Positions 42,340-49,987 of a stretch of DNA of 52,811 bases are shown here, piece by piece. The stretch is from Streptomyces aurantiacus JA 4570. GTDB lineage: Bacteria; Actinomycetota; Actinomycetes; Streptomycetales; Streptomycetaceae. Below the pieces are notes generated by a model. It made no database searches. It was not told the origin of the DNA and saw nothing but the letters and a program-made list of their open reading frames with translations. The DNA is taken from contig NZ_AOPZ01000519.1 of NCBI RefSeq assembly GCF_000414115.1, forward strand, positions 1 to 52,811. Reading direction: 5' to 3'. Each line of letters begins with the position of its first letter. Within the stretch, counting starts at the first letter, position 1. Position numbers and translations under genes: made by a program.

Positions 42340-42957
42340 ATGGCCGCGAACCCGCAGGAGCGCACGCGCCGCAGGCTCAGCACCGAGGAGCGCAGGGAGC
42401 AGCTCCTGACCGTGGGGGCGCGGCTGTTCGCGCAGAACCCCTACGACGACGTCTGGGTCGAGCGGGTCGCCGAGATCGCGGGCGTCTCCCGCGGGCTGCT
42501 GTACCACTACTTCCCGACCAAACGGGACTTCTTCGCCGCGGTCGTACGGCGCGAGAGCGAACGCATGCTGCGCCTGACGGCCGCCGAGCCGGGCCTGCCC
42601 GTGCGCGAACAGCTCGGCGCCGGCCTGGACGCCTTTCTCGGGTACGTGGAGGGCCATGCCCAGGGCTTCCGCGCCTTCCACCGCGCGGAGGCGGCCGGGG
42701 ACCCCATGGTCCGCGAGGTCTACCGCGAGGGCCTCGCCGCCCAGGAGCGGCAGATCCTCGCGGCCTTCGCCGCCGACCCCGAGACCGCGCCCCTGACGGC
42801 CGAGCTGCCCGCCGTGCGCCTGGCGGTGCGCGGCTGGCTCGCCTTCCTGGTCGCGGTCTGCCTGGAGTGGCTGGAGGAGCGGGAGCTGACGCGCGCACAG
42901 GTGCGGGACCTGTGCGCGCGGGCCCTGCTGGGGGCGATCCTGCCGCAGTCCCCGTGA
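42340..42957 (+). CDS. TetR-family regulator
   Basis: A 205-residue repressor: N-terminal TEERREQLLTVGARLFAQNP, HTH AEIAGVSRGLLYHYFPTKRDFFAAVV, then a helical ligand domain (VREQLGAGLDAFLGYVEGHA ... RLAVRGWLAFLVAVCLEWLE). It diverges from the CYP102-like gene, its likely target. No SD; TAAGCT lies 6 nt upstream, so probably leaderless. It also precedes the carrier-protein operon by 129 bp, but that operon probably has its own promoter. Confidence 0.88.
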   Translation: MAANPQERTRRRLSTEERREQLLTVGARLFAQNPYDDVWVERVAEIAGVSRGLLYHYFPTKRDFFAAVVRRESERMLRLTAAEPGLPVREQLGAGLDAFLGYVEGHAQGFRAFHRAEAAGDPMVREVYREGLAAQERQILAAFAADPETAPLTAELPAVRLAVRGWLAFLVAVCLEWLEERELTRAQVRDLCARALLGAILPQSP

Positions 42958-43086
42958 CGGAACGACGGGACGGATGCCGCGTTGCCCGAGCGGGCGCCGG
43001 ATGATCTCAGCCGGCGATGGGCAGCTTTCTGGTAGCGACCACTGAGCCCTGCATCGACCCGTCAGCCGGGAGGAACGAGGGGCAGG

Positions 43087-43836
43087 ATGAGTGCCATCCG
43101 AGTCGGAGTGATCGGCGCGGCCGGACGCATGGGCCGCGAGGTGGTCAAGGCCGTTGAATCCGTCGATGACCTGGAACTGGTCGCGGCCCTGCGCCGCACC
43201 GACCGACTGGAGAGCCTCACCCGGGCAGGCGTCCAGGTCGCTGTCGAGCTGACGCATCCGGACGCGGTCATGGACCACCTGGAGTTCTGCGTACGCAACG
43301 GCATCCACGGGGTGGTCGGTACCACCGGCTGGACCGACGAGCGGCTGAACACGCTGAGAGGCTGGCTCGCCGCCTCACCGCGGACCGGCATGCTCGTCGG
43401 TCCCCTCTCCGTCGGCGCGGTGCTGACCATGCGGCTCGCGCGGTACGCGGCGCGCTGGTTCGAGTCCGTCGAGGTCGTCGAGATGCATCACCCCGACAAG
43501 GCCGACGCCCCCAGCGGCGCCGCCGTCCGCACCGCCCGGCTCATCGCCGAGGCACGCCGTGAGGCAGGCAGGGCCGCGCAGCCGGACGCCACGACGGCCG
43601 CCCTCGCCGGCGCTCGGGGCGCGGACGTCGAAGGGGTGCCGGTACACGCCGTGCGGGCGCGCGGGCTCGTGGCCCACCAAGAGGTCATTTTCGGTGGCAC
43701 CGGCGAGACCCTCACGATTCGGCACGACTCCATGGACCGCGTCTGCTTCACGCCCGGCTTCCTGCTCGGCGTGCGTCGGGTCGGTTCCGTCCCCGGGCTG
43801 ACCCTGGGCCTGGAGTCCTTCATGGACCTGGACTGA
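43087..43836 (+). CDS. DapB-like dihydrodipicolinate reductase paralogue in the carrier-protein cluster
   Basis: A 249-residue NAD(P)H-dependent reductase: VGVIGAAGRMGREVVKAV (nucleotide site), GTTGW at 78-82, and EMHHPDKADAPSG with H134, H135 and K138 of the DapB active site. Two changes stand out against the actinobacterial enzyme: the PNF of the PNFSIGAVL motif is GPL, and the DAPSGT Thr is Ala. DapB reduces a cyclic imine made from aspartate semialdehyde and pyruvate. Here it may reduce a cyclic imine formed from the semialdehyde released by LysY, or be a resistant spare copy. GAGGGGCAGG precedes the ATG. First gene of an eight-gene unit. Confidence 0.85.
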   Translation: MSAIRVGVIGAAGRMGREVVKAVESVDDLELVAALRRTDRLESLTRAGVQVAVELTHPDAVMDHLEFCVRNGIHGVVGTTGWTDERLNTLRGWLAASPRTGMLVGPLSVGAVLTMRLARYAARWFESVEVVEMHHPDKADAPSGAAVRTARLIAEARREAGRAAQPDATTAALAGARGADVEGVPVHAVRARGLVAHQEVIFGGTGETLTIRHDSMDRVCFTPGFLLGVRRVGSVPGLTLGLESFMDLD

Positions 43837-43848
43837 GGCCCGTCCGAA

Positions 43849-43881
43849 ACGAGGGGTGAAGAAAGACGAGGGGTGAGGAAA
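43849..43881 (+). repeat. 17-bp near-perfect tandem duplication of an SD-like sequence
   Basis: ACGAGGGGTGAAGAAAG is followed directly by ACGAGGGGTGAGGAAAA, ending at the start codon of the next gene, so that two GAGGGGTGA motifs precede it. Confidence 0.75.
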
Positions 43882-45030
43882 ATGGCAGCAGAAAGGCCGG
43901 AGAGCCCGCCGAGGCCGCCTCGTGTTTCCGACGCCACGCTGCGGGACTCCGCGCACATGGCGGGCGTCGAGTTCGGCCCGAAGGACGCCGCGGCCATCGC
44001 GGGCCTCCTGGTCAGGACCGGGGTCGAACTGGTCGAGGTGGGCATGGTGTCGGGCCCGGGAACCAAGGACGCGGACCTCGTCCTGGCCGCTCATGAGGCG
44101 GTCGGCCCCGAGCGCAGCATGACGCTCGTCGTCGTGCGCGACCGCCGGCAGGTCGACGCGGCCCTCAAGGAGGCCGAGCGACTGGGCGTACGGCACATCA
44201 TGTGCTCCATCCCCACCTCCGAGCGGCACGCCGAGCTGAAACTCGGCTCCGCCAGCCTCAAGTTCCTGCAAGTGCACGCCCGTTCGGCGATCTCCCGGGC
44301 CAAGGAACGCGGATTCCACGTCACCTTCAGCGGTGAGGACGGCGCACGAACGCCCCCCGAGCGGCTCATCCCGTACGTCACGACGGGCTTCCGGGCCGGA
44401 GCCGACCGCTTCCGGCTCGCGGAGACCGTCCCCTGCCTCTCGCCCTGGCAGATGGAGGAGACGATCGCGGAACTCGTGGCGATCGACCGCTCCGAGATCG
44501 AGATCCACTCCCACAACATGCTGGGCATGGCCGTCGCCAACTCGCTGGCCGCCGTCCGCGCGGGTGCCCGGTGGGTCTCCGCGACCGTCGGCGGCATCGG
44601 CGAGCGCGGCGGCAACACCCCCCTGGCCGAACTGCTCACCGCGCTGCGCGTCCTGCACGCCGACACTCGTTTCGACCTGACCCACCTCACCGAGCTCTCC
44701 CGCCTCGCGCTGAAGAGCTCCGGCCTCGGCGACGCCTTTCAGCCGGGGCCGGCCACCCGGCACTCGTACGCCTACGAGTTGGCGGGCCAGCTCAGCCACC
44801 CGGAGGCGTACGAGACACTGCCCGCCGAACTCGTCGGCAACACCCGCCGATTGCGCGTACGCAGCCGCCTCACCCCTGCCCTGGTCTCCTGGGCGCTGGC
44901 CGGCTCGGGCAGCCGCGTGGACATCGAAGCCTTCACCTCCTGGCTCATCGAACGGCAGGAACGAGACGGCAACCCGCTGCTCGACCGGGACGCGATCCGC
45001 GCGGCCGCCGCCGTCTTCCCGCCCGCGTGA
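43882..45030 (+). CDS. Homocitrate/isopropylmalate-synthase-like enzyme
   Basis: A 382-residue DRE-TIM-barrel enzyme. VSDATLRDSAH supplies the metal Asp (D17) and the catalytic Arg, VELVEVGMV follows, EIEIHSHNMLGMAVANSLAA carries the HxH metal ligands (H209, H211), and GGIGERGGNTPLAEL closes the barrel. Family members condense acetyl-CoA with a 2-keto acid; homocitrate synthase starts the aminoadipate route that feeds LysW pathways. The other aminoadipate genes are not here. The usual LeuA regulatory domain is missing. The ATG at 43882 is used; a GTG at 43873 is possible. It lies 28 bp before the carrier gene. Confidence 0.83.
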   Translation: MAAERPESPPRPPRVSDATLRDSAHMAGVEFGPKDAAAIAGLLVRTGVELVEVGMVSGPGTKDADLVLAAHEAVGPERSMTLVVVRDRRQVDAALKEAERLGVRHIMCSIPTSERHAELKLGSASLKFLQVHARSAISRAKERGFHVTFSGEDGARTPPERLIPYVTTGFRAGADRFRLAETVPCLSPWQMEETIAELVAIDRSEIEIHSHNMLGMAVANSLAAVRAGARWVSATVGGIGERGGNTPLAELLTALRVLHADTRFDLTHLTELSRLALKSSGLGDAFQPGPATRHSYAYELAGQLSHPEAYETLPAELVGNTRRLRVRSRLTPALVSWALAGSGSRVDIEAFTSWLIERQERDGNPLLDRDAIRAAAAVFPPA

Positions 45031-45058
45031 ACCCCGCCACGACCAAGGGAGACCTCTC

Positions 45059-45244
45059 ATGACGACCGACACGCTCGCCGGCACCTGCCCCGAGTGCGAG
45101 ACGGACCTGACCGTGCCGACGATGGGAAAGGGAGAGACCCTCGCCTGCCCCGAGTGCATGCTCACACTCCGCGTCGAGGACGTGTCCGACGGCCGCATCA
45201 CCCTGCACATGGTCGAGACCCAGCTGCGCGACTGGGGCCAGTGA
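45059..45244 (+). CDS. lysW: LysW-type amino-group carrier protein ending in Gln
   Basis: A 61-residue carrier with a zinc ribbon (C10, C13, C30, C33 in CPEC ... CPEC) and a flexible acidic tail. In LysW proteins the tail ends EDWGE, and the side-chain carboxylate of that last Glu is joined to the amino group of the substrate. Here the end is RDWGQ and the final residue is Gln, so the standard attachment group is an amide. AGGGAG precedes the ATG; the gene ends 1 bp before lysX. Family assignment is firm from size, zinc ribbon, tail and neighbours. Confidence 0.93.
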   Translation: MTTDTLAGTCPECETDLTVPTMGKGETLACPECMLTLRVEDVSDGRITLHMVETQLRDWGQ

Positions 45245-45245
45245 C

Positions 45246-46094
45246 ATGAGGCGGACGGTCGCCGTCGTCGCGGACCGGATCGGCTGGGAGGAACGGCAGC
45301 TGATCGCTGTGGCCCCGGAGTTCGGCCTCCATCTGGAGTGGGTCAACGACGAGTCGATGTGCCTGGGCCCACCGGACGCGCCGTCGCTCGCAGGCTACGA
45401 CGCACTGCTGGTGCGCAGCCGCAGCTACACCCGCGGCGGGCTCATCGCCACGCTCGCCGAGGCCACCGGGATCCGGGTGCTGAACACCGCCCGCGCGATC
45501 CACATCTGCCAGAACAAGGCGGCTCTGCGGACCGTGCTGCGCACCGCGGGCATTCCCGTCCCGGACTTCCGGCTTGTGCTCTCCCGCAGGGACTTCGAGC
45601 GCTGCTTGCGCGAACTGCGACCGCCCCTGGTCCTCAAGCCCGTCTTCGGCGGCATGGGCAGGCGCGTCACCCTGATCCGGCACGCCGACACCGCCCCGTC
45701 CCTCTACGACTACGTCGAGGATCTCGGGCACGCCTTCGAGCAGGCATGCCTGGTGGAGCCGTACCTGGGCGACACGTCGACGCGCTGTCTGGTCGTGGGG
45801 GACGAATTGGTCGGCGCTGTCGAATTCGCCGGGGACGGCACCGACTGGCGAACCAACGCGGCGCTGGGCAACCGGACCCGAGCCGTGGCGCACGACCCGG
45901 ATCTGCGCAAGATCCTCAACGGTGTGGTGTCCGAACTGGGGCCCGGAATCCATGGGGTCGATCTCTTCCGCACCCCCGACGGCTATGTGGTCAACGAGGT
46001 CAATCACGCCCCGGGCTTCCGGGCGCTGGCCTCGGCGACCGGCGCGGACATCCCTTCGGCCATCGCCCGCCACGTCCGGGAGGTCCTCGCATGA
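45246..46094 (+). CDS. lysX: LysX-type ATP-grasp ligase (carrier loading)
   Basis: A 282-residue ATP-grasp enzyme of the RimK/LysX group that joins the substrate amino group to the carrier C-terminus. Visible features: ICQNKAALRTVLRTAGIPVPDF, LVLKPVFGGMGRRVTLIRHAD (ATP-grasp lid, where LysX usually has a GSWGR-like loop), LVEPYLG, GVDLFRTPDGYVVNEVNHAPGFRAL (metal-binding NEVN). The substrate-side residues after NEVNH differ from aminoadipate- and glutamate-type LysX/ArgX, suggesting another amino acid. It overlaps lysY by 4 bp (ATGA). Confidence 0.9.
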   Translation: MRRTVAVVADRIGWEERQLIAVAPEFGLHLEWVNDESMCLGPPDAPSLAGYDALLVRSRSYTRGGLIATLAEATGIRVLNTARAIHICQNKAALRTVLRTAGIPVPDFRLVLSRRDFERCLRELRPPLVLKPVFGGMGRRVTLIRHADTAPSLYDYVEDLGHAFEQACLVEPYLGDTSTRCLVVGDELVGAVEFAGDGTDWRTNAALGNRTRAVAHDPDLRKILNGVVSELGPGIHGVDLFRTPDGYVVNEVNHAPGFRALASATGADIPSAIARHVREVLA

Positions 46095-47146
46095 TCCGTG
46101 CGGGAGTCATCGGCGCTTCCGGACTCGCCGGGGGCGAACTCATCAGGCTGCTCACGCAACACCCCGACCTGGAGCTGACCTTCCTCGGCGGCTCCTCCAG
46201 CGTCGGCATGCGTCCCGGCGAACTCCACCCCGGCCTGCGCATCGACTCCGCCCTGACCGTGCGGCACGTCACCGAGAACACCGCCGCCCGGCTCGACGTG
46301 GCCTTTCTCGCCACCCCGGCGCCGGTCTCCGCGGAGCTCGCCGCCCTGCTCGCGGACCGGGTCCCGGCCGTCATCGACCTCAGCGCCGCCTTCCGCATCC
46401 GCACCCAGCATGTCCACGATCGCTGGTATCCGAAGGTGGAGCGCCGCGCGGCCCTCGTGGACCGCTTCGTGTACGGGGTGCCGGAACTGGTCGGCGATCA
46501 GATGACGGACGCCGCGCTGATCTCGCTCCCCGGCTGCTACGCGACCGCGATCACCCTGGGCCTGGCACCCCTCATCCTCGGCATGGGCCTGCACGCGGAC
46601 AGGGTGCTCGTGGACGCCAAGGGCGGGTCCAGCGGCAGCGGTCTGCGGCCGCGCACCAGCGGCCTGCATCCGTTGCGCAGCGGCGCCATCACGCCGTACG
46701 CCCCGACCGGTCACCGGCACGCCGCGGAGGTCACCGACTTCCTGCAGCGGACTCGACCCGGCTCGATCTCCTCCATGAGCATGTCCGCGTACGGCGTCCC
46801 CACCGTGCGGGGCCTGCTCGCCAGTCTCTACGTGTTCACCGACCGGGCCGTCGGCCGACGTGAGCTGCAGCGGGCCTATCTGCGTTTCTACAAGGGGCAC
46901 CCGTTCGTCCGGGTACGGCGGCACACCGAGACGCGGATCCCGGTGCCCGACCCGCAGGCGGTGCTCGGCTCCAACTTCTGTGACGTGACCGCCCTGGTCG
47001 ACGAGGACGGTGGCCGCATCGTCGTCCTCTCGGCCCTCGACAACCTCGTCAAGGGCGCCGCGGGCCAAGCCGTACAGGCCGCGAACCGACGGTTCGGGCT
47101 GCCCGAGGAGACCGGTCTGACGATGCAGCCGGTGATGCCCGCGTGA
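46091..47146 (+). CDS. lysY: LysY/ArgC-type semialdehyde dehydrogenase acting on carrier-bound acyl phosphate
   Basis: A 351-residue NADPH-dependent reductase of the ArgC/LysY family: GVIGASGLAGGELIRLL (nucleotide site), catalytic C149 in LPGCYATAITLGL, VDAKGGSSGSGLRPR, and PTVRGLLASLYVF. It would reduce the carrier-bound acyl phosphate to a semialdehyde. ATG at 46091 overlaps lysX and its own stop overlaps lysZ, so translation is coupled along the chain. Confidence 0.92.
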   Translation: MIRAGVIGASGLAGGELIRLLTQHPDLELTFLGGSSSVGMRPGELHPGLRIDSALTVRHVTENTAARLDVAFLATPAPVSAELAALLADRVPAVIDLSAAFRIRTQHVHDRWYPKVERRAALVDRFVYGVPELVGDQMTDAALISLPGCYATAITLGLAPLILGMGLHADRVLVDAKGGSSGSGLRPRTSGLHPLRSGAITPYAPTGHRHAAEVTDFLQRTRPGSISSMSMSAYGVPTVRGLLASLYVFTDRAVGRRELQRAYLRFYKGHPFVRVRRHTETRIPVPDPQAVLGSNFCDVTALVDEDGGRIVVLSALDNLVKGAAGQAVQAANRRFGLPEETGLTMQPVMPA

Positions 47147-47970
47147 GTGCGACACCGCGCCAGCCGCCGAATGCGAGGCCGCACCAGCCGCCTGTGGCCG
47201 TGGTCAAGCTCGGCGGCAGCTGCCTCGACCTGCTCGACGCCTCCTGGTGGGACGATCTGGCCCGGCACGGACGGGAACGGCCACTGATCCTCCTCCACGG
47301 CTGGTCCCGCCCCCTCCAGCGGCTCCACCCCTGCCACCGCCGGCCATCAGCGATGCTGCGGGACCGGTACGGCAACCAGAGCCGCTGGACCACGCCCGAG
47401 GTCATCGACGACATCAAGACCGTCAGCTCAGCGGTGAGCCGGGAAGTCCTCGCGCAGCTCCGACAGCGCGATGTCACCGCGGAGTGGCTGCTCGGCAGCG
47501 ACGGGCTGATCAGCGCGGGCCCCGGCGAGCGCCTGTGGTGGCGAGGCAGGCAGCTCGTCGAGCTGGAGAACCTGGTCGGCCCGCCCACCAGCGTGAACAC
47601 GGCACGGCTGGACCACACCCGGCCGGGACACGTGCCTCTGGTGACACCGTTGGCACGCAACACGGCCGGCCAGGAGGTGAACACCGACGCCGACCGCGCC
47701 GCCGCCGCTGTCGCCGGAGCAGTCGGCGCCGCTGATCTGGTACTTGTCACCGACGTCTCCCACCTGATCGCCGACGGACAGCCTGTCCACTCGATCACCG
47801 AGGAGACCGCGATCACCTGGCGCAACAAGGTCGCCACGGGCGGAATGCGCAAGAAGCTGCGGGCCGCGTGCGAGGCCCTGGAACGAGGCGTGGAACGGGT
47901 CGTCATCGGCAACGCGCCCGTCACGGCCCTGCTCACCACCCACGCTGGAACTGTCGTCACACGAGCCTGA
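47143..47970 (+). CDS. lysZ: LysZ/ArgB-type kinase for the carrier-bound substrate
   Basis: A 275-residue amino-acid-kinase-fold enzyme: AVVKLGGSCLDLLD, LLHGWSRPLQRL (HGG of most LysZ enzymes is HGW), YGNQSRWTTPEVIDDI, WLLGSDGLISAG, and VTDVSHLI plus ATGGMRKKLRAACEAL in the ATP-binding half. It would phosphorylate the distal carboxylate of the carrier-bound amino acid. GTG start overlapping the lysY stop (GTGA). Confidence 0.9.
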   Translation: MSATPRQPPNARPHQPPVAVVKLGGSCLDLLDASWWDDLARHGRERPLILLHGWSRPLQRLHPCHRRPSAMLRDRYGNQSRWTTPEVIDDIKTVSSAVSREVLAQLRQRDVTAEWLLGSDGLISAGPGERLWWRGRQLVELENLVGPPTSVNTARLDHTRPGHVPLVTPLARNTAGQEVNTDADRAAAAVAGAVGAADLVLVTDVSHLIADGQPVHSITEETAITWRNKVATGGMRKKLRAACEALERGVERVVIGNAPVTALLTTHAGTVVTRA

Positions 47971-47981
47971 GGAGCAAACAC

Positions 47982-48545
47982 GTGCTCCGTCCCCGCGTTC
48001 TGGTCGTCGACAACGGAACACTGTCGTTACCGCAACTGCGCGGACGCCTGGAGGACTTGGGGTCCCGCACCGACACGGTGGACACGGCCTCGGTGCCGTC
48101 CCGGCTCCAGGGCCGCTACCAGGCCATCGTGCTGAGCGGCACCAAGGTGCGCGCCCACGACCGGGAGCACTACGGGTCGCTCATCGACCTCGTCATGACC
48201 GCCGACGTCCCCGTCCTCGGAATCTGCGGCGGGATGCAGATCCTCGCGGTCGCCGGGGGTGGCAGCCTCTCCCAGGGGCCCCAGCGGGTCGGCCGCAGCG
48301 AGGTGCAGGTCGACACGGAAGAGCCGCTCTTCGCCCATGTGCGGCCGACGGTGACGCTGTTCCAGCGGCACACCCTGTACCTGCGGCGGGCTCCGCGGGG
48401 CTTCCGCGTCATCGGCCGCTCCGAGCACGCGCCGGTGGAGTTCATCCGCTCCGACGACGGCCGGCTCGTGGGCTCCCAGGCCCATCTGGAATACCGGACC
48501 GACGGCCGCGAAATCCTGCGAGGCTTCACGCGGTTCTACCTGTAG
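47982..48545 (+). CDS. Class I glutamine amidotransferase-like protein of the carrier cluster
   Basis: A 187-residue stand-alone class I glutamine amidotransferase domain. The triad is visible: C82 in LGICGGMQILA, H168 and E170 in GSQAHLEY. It lacks a fused synthetase partner. In this operon it occupies the place of the missing releasing peptidase LysK. Options: hydrolysis of the gamma-glutamyl bond to free the product (as in gamma-glutamyl hydrolases of this fold), deamidation or transamidation of the carrier terminal Gln, or supply of ammonia. GAGGAG lies 7 nt before the GTG, 11 bp after lysZ. Confidence 0.87.
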   Translation: MLRPRVLVVDNGTLSLPQLRGRLEDLGSRTDTVDTASVPSRLQGRYQAIVLSGTKVRAHDREHYGSLIDLVMTADVPVLGICGGMQILAVAGGGSLSQGPQRVGRSEVQVDTEEPLFAHVRPTVTLFQRHTLYLRRAPRGFRVIGRSEHAPVEFIRSDDGRLVGSQAHLEYRTDGREILRGFTRFYL

Positions 48546-48578
48546 GCGTCTCTGCCCGCCGATGTCGCCGTGCTGCCC

Positions 48579-49082
48579 TCACGCGGGCAGAAAGCCCGCG
48601 CCGAAGTGCTCCGTCAGGGCCCGCCGGGCGTCCTCGGCGTCGTCGGCGAGACGCTCGGCGGCCCACAGGAAGAAGTCGTCCGCGACGGTGTCGATCCAGT
48701 CGTACGTCGCGTCGAAGGGCCCGGGATCCGGCGCCGGATACCGCAGTTCCAGCTCCGGGCCGCGCGCCCCGAAGACCGTGAACAGCCGGTTCCCGTCCGG
48801 TTCGGACGCCTGCCGCACGGCGACCGAGGAACAGTCCCACCACCGCGGCCCGTACTGCAGCCAGAGCGTCGTCGTGTCCCCGCCCTCGGCGTACAGGGCG
48901 GCCGCGACGGGGGCGTCGCCGCGACGGGAGGCGTCCGTGAGATGGACGAACCCGTGGCAGCGGCCGGACCCGGGCGTGAGCAGGCCCGTCGCGGTCTCCA
49001 GCGACCAGACACGGCCGTGCCGGTCGTAGTCCTGCAGCACGACCGCCGACGGCGGTGCGGAGGGTTTCCGTATGGCAGGCAT
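48579..49082 (-). CDS. Hypothetical protein
   Basis: A 167-residue soluble protein without recognised family: VVLQDYDRHGRVWSLETATGLL, WLQYGPRWWDCSSVAV, ELRYPAPDPGPFDATYDWIDTVADDFFLWAAERL. The aromatic-rich, alternating pattern suggests a compact alpha/beta fold. It begins at an ATG overlapping the stop of a 46-codon gene (TGATG) and converges with the amidotransferase gene. A weak dyad CTGCCCGC/GCGGGCAG spans 48552-48590 at the 3' ends. Confidence 0.65.
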   Translation of the reverse strand: MPAIRKPSAPPSAVVLQDYDRHGRVWSLETATGLLTPGSGRCHGFVHLTDASRRGDAPVAAALYAEGGDTTTLWLQYGPRWWDCSSVAVRQASEPDGNRLFTVFGARGPELELRYPAPDPGPFDATYDWIDTVADDFFLWAAERLADDAEDARRALTEHFGAGFLPA

Positions 49083-49222
49083 CAGTTGCGGCGCTCCAGT
49101 CCGAGCTCCTGGTCGACGGCGGCGCTGCTGCGTGTCGCCGCCTCGATCACGGCCGCCCAGCTCCCGTACTTGGCGAACTGCTGGTCGGCCGTCGGCCCCA
49201 GCGGGTTGCGGTACTTCTTCAT
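49082..49222 (-). CDS. Small hypothetical protein, 46 aa
   Basis: A 46-residue open frame, MKKYRNPLGPTADQQFAKYG then SWAAVIEAATRSSAAVDQEL and a short basic tail. It has normal actinomycete codon bias and its stop overlaps the ATG of the following gene by one base, which argues for real translation and coupling. Predicted helical; family not recognised. Confidence 0.55.
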   Translation of the reverse strand: MKKYRNPLGPTADQQFAKYGSWAAVIEAATRSSAAVDQELGLERRN

Positions 49223-49459
49223 GTTGCGCAGCGGACGTTACGGCCGTATGTGCGCGTGGGAGCCGTGTGACGTCGGCGCGTCAGAGTGACGTACGAGTTC
49301 CCTGGGAGGAGTGATGCACGCGTCCCTTTTGCGCCGACACAGTCCCGAGGCCGAGCACGTACTGGTTGAGCCCGGCGCGGGGCACAGCAGGGTGCACGGG
49401 GGACGGCCGGTGGGCGCCGGAGGGCGTACGCGTGCGCGAACCCTTCTTATGCTGACCCC

Positions 49460-49960
49460 ATGAGGCGGACATCTTTTGCCAACTGGCCCTGTTCCATCGC
49501 GCGCACCATGGATCTGCTCGGCGACTGGTGGACGCCGCTCGTGCTGCGCGAAGCCTTCTACGGAGTCACGCGGTTCGATACGTTCCAGCAGGAGCTCGGC
49601 ATCGCGCGCAACACCCTCGCCGACCGCTTGCGGCGCCTCGTCGACGAGGGCCTGATGGAGAAGCGCCCGTACCAGAGCGAACCGGTGCGCCACGACTACG
49701 TACTCACCGAGAAGGGCCGCGACTTCTTCGGCGTCCTCGCGGCCATGAACAGCTGGGGCAACCGCTGGCTCAGCGGCGACGACGGCGCACCGGTCGTCTT
49801 CCGGCACGAGCCGTGCGGCCACGAAAGCACCGCCGAGGTGGTGTGCGCGCACTGCAAACAGCCGATGACGTCCGAGGACACCCGCCCTAGTATGGGCCCG
49901 GGCTTCCCGCCCCGCCTCGCCGAACGGGCGGAGGTGCGCAGGCGGTTCGCCCAGCCCTGA
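49460..49960 (+). CDS. HxlR-family regulator
   Basis: A 166-residue winged-helix regulator: ANWPCSIARTMDLLGDWWTPLVLREAFYGVTRFDTFQQELGIARNTLADRLRRLVDEGLM is the HxlR signature including the N-terminal redox-sensitive Cys. A C-terminal extension has HEPCGHESTAEVVCAHCKQPM, three or four Cys that may form a zinc site. TATGCT (49448-49453) is 6 nt before the ATG with no SD: leaderless. The 237 bp upstream contain no recognised gene. Target unknown. Confidence 0.88.
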   Translation: MRRTSFANWPCSIARTMDLLGDWWTPLVLREAFYGVTRFDTFQQELGIARNTLADRLRRLVDEGLMEKRPYQSEPVRHDYVLTEKGRDFFGVLAAMNSWGNRWLSGDDGAPVVFRHEPCGHESTAEVVCAHCKQPMTSEDTRPSMGPGFPPRLAERAEVRRRFAQP

Positions 49961-49987
49961 CGGCCGGCGCCGGACACGGTCTCGCGA

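Noticed and set aside
40755..42957. P450 and TetR as part of the carrier-protein cluster
   Set aside because: They form their own divergent pair with a shared operator and are separated from the DapB-like gene by 129 bp with a separate start region; membership is possible but unsupported.
45059..48545. A housekeeping lysine or arginine pathway
   Set aside because: Actinomycetes of this type use diaminopimelate and acetylated arginine intermediates; LysJ/LysK are absent and the carrier terminus is changed.
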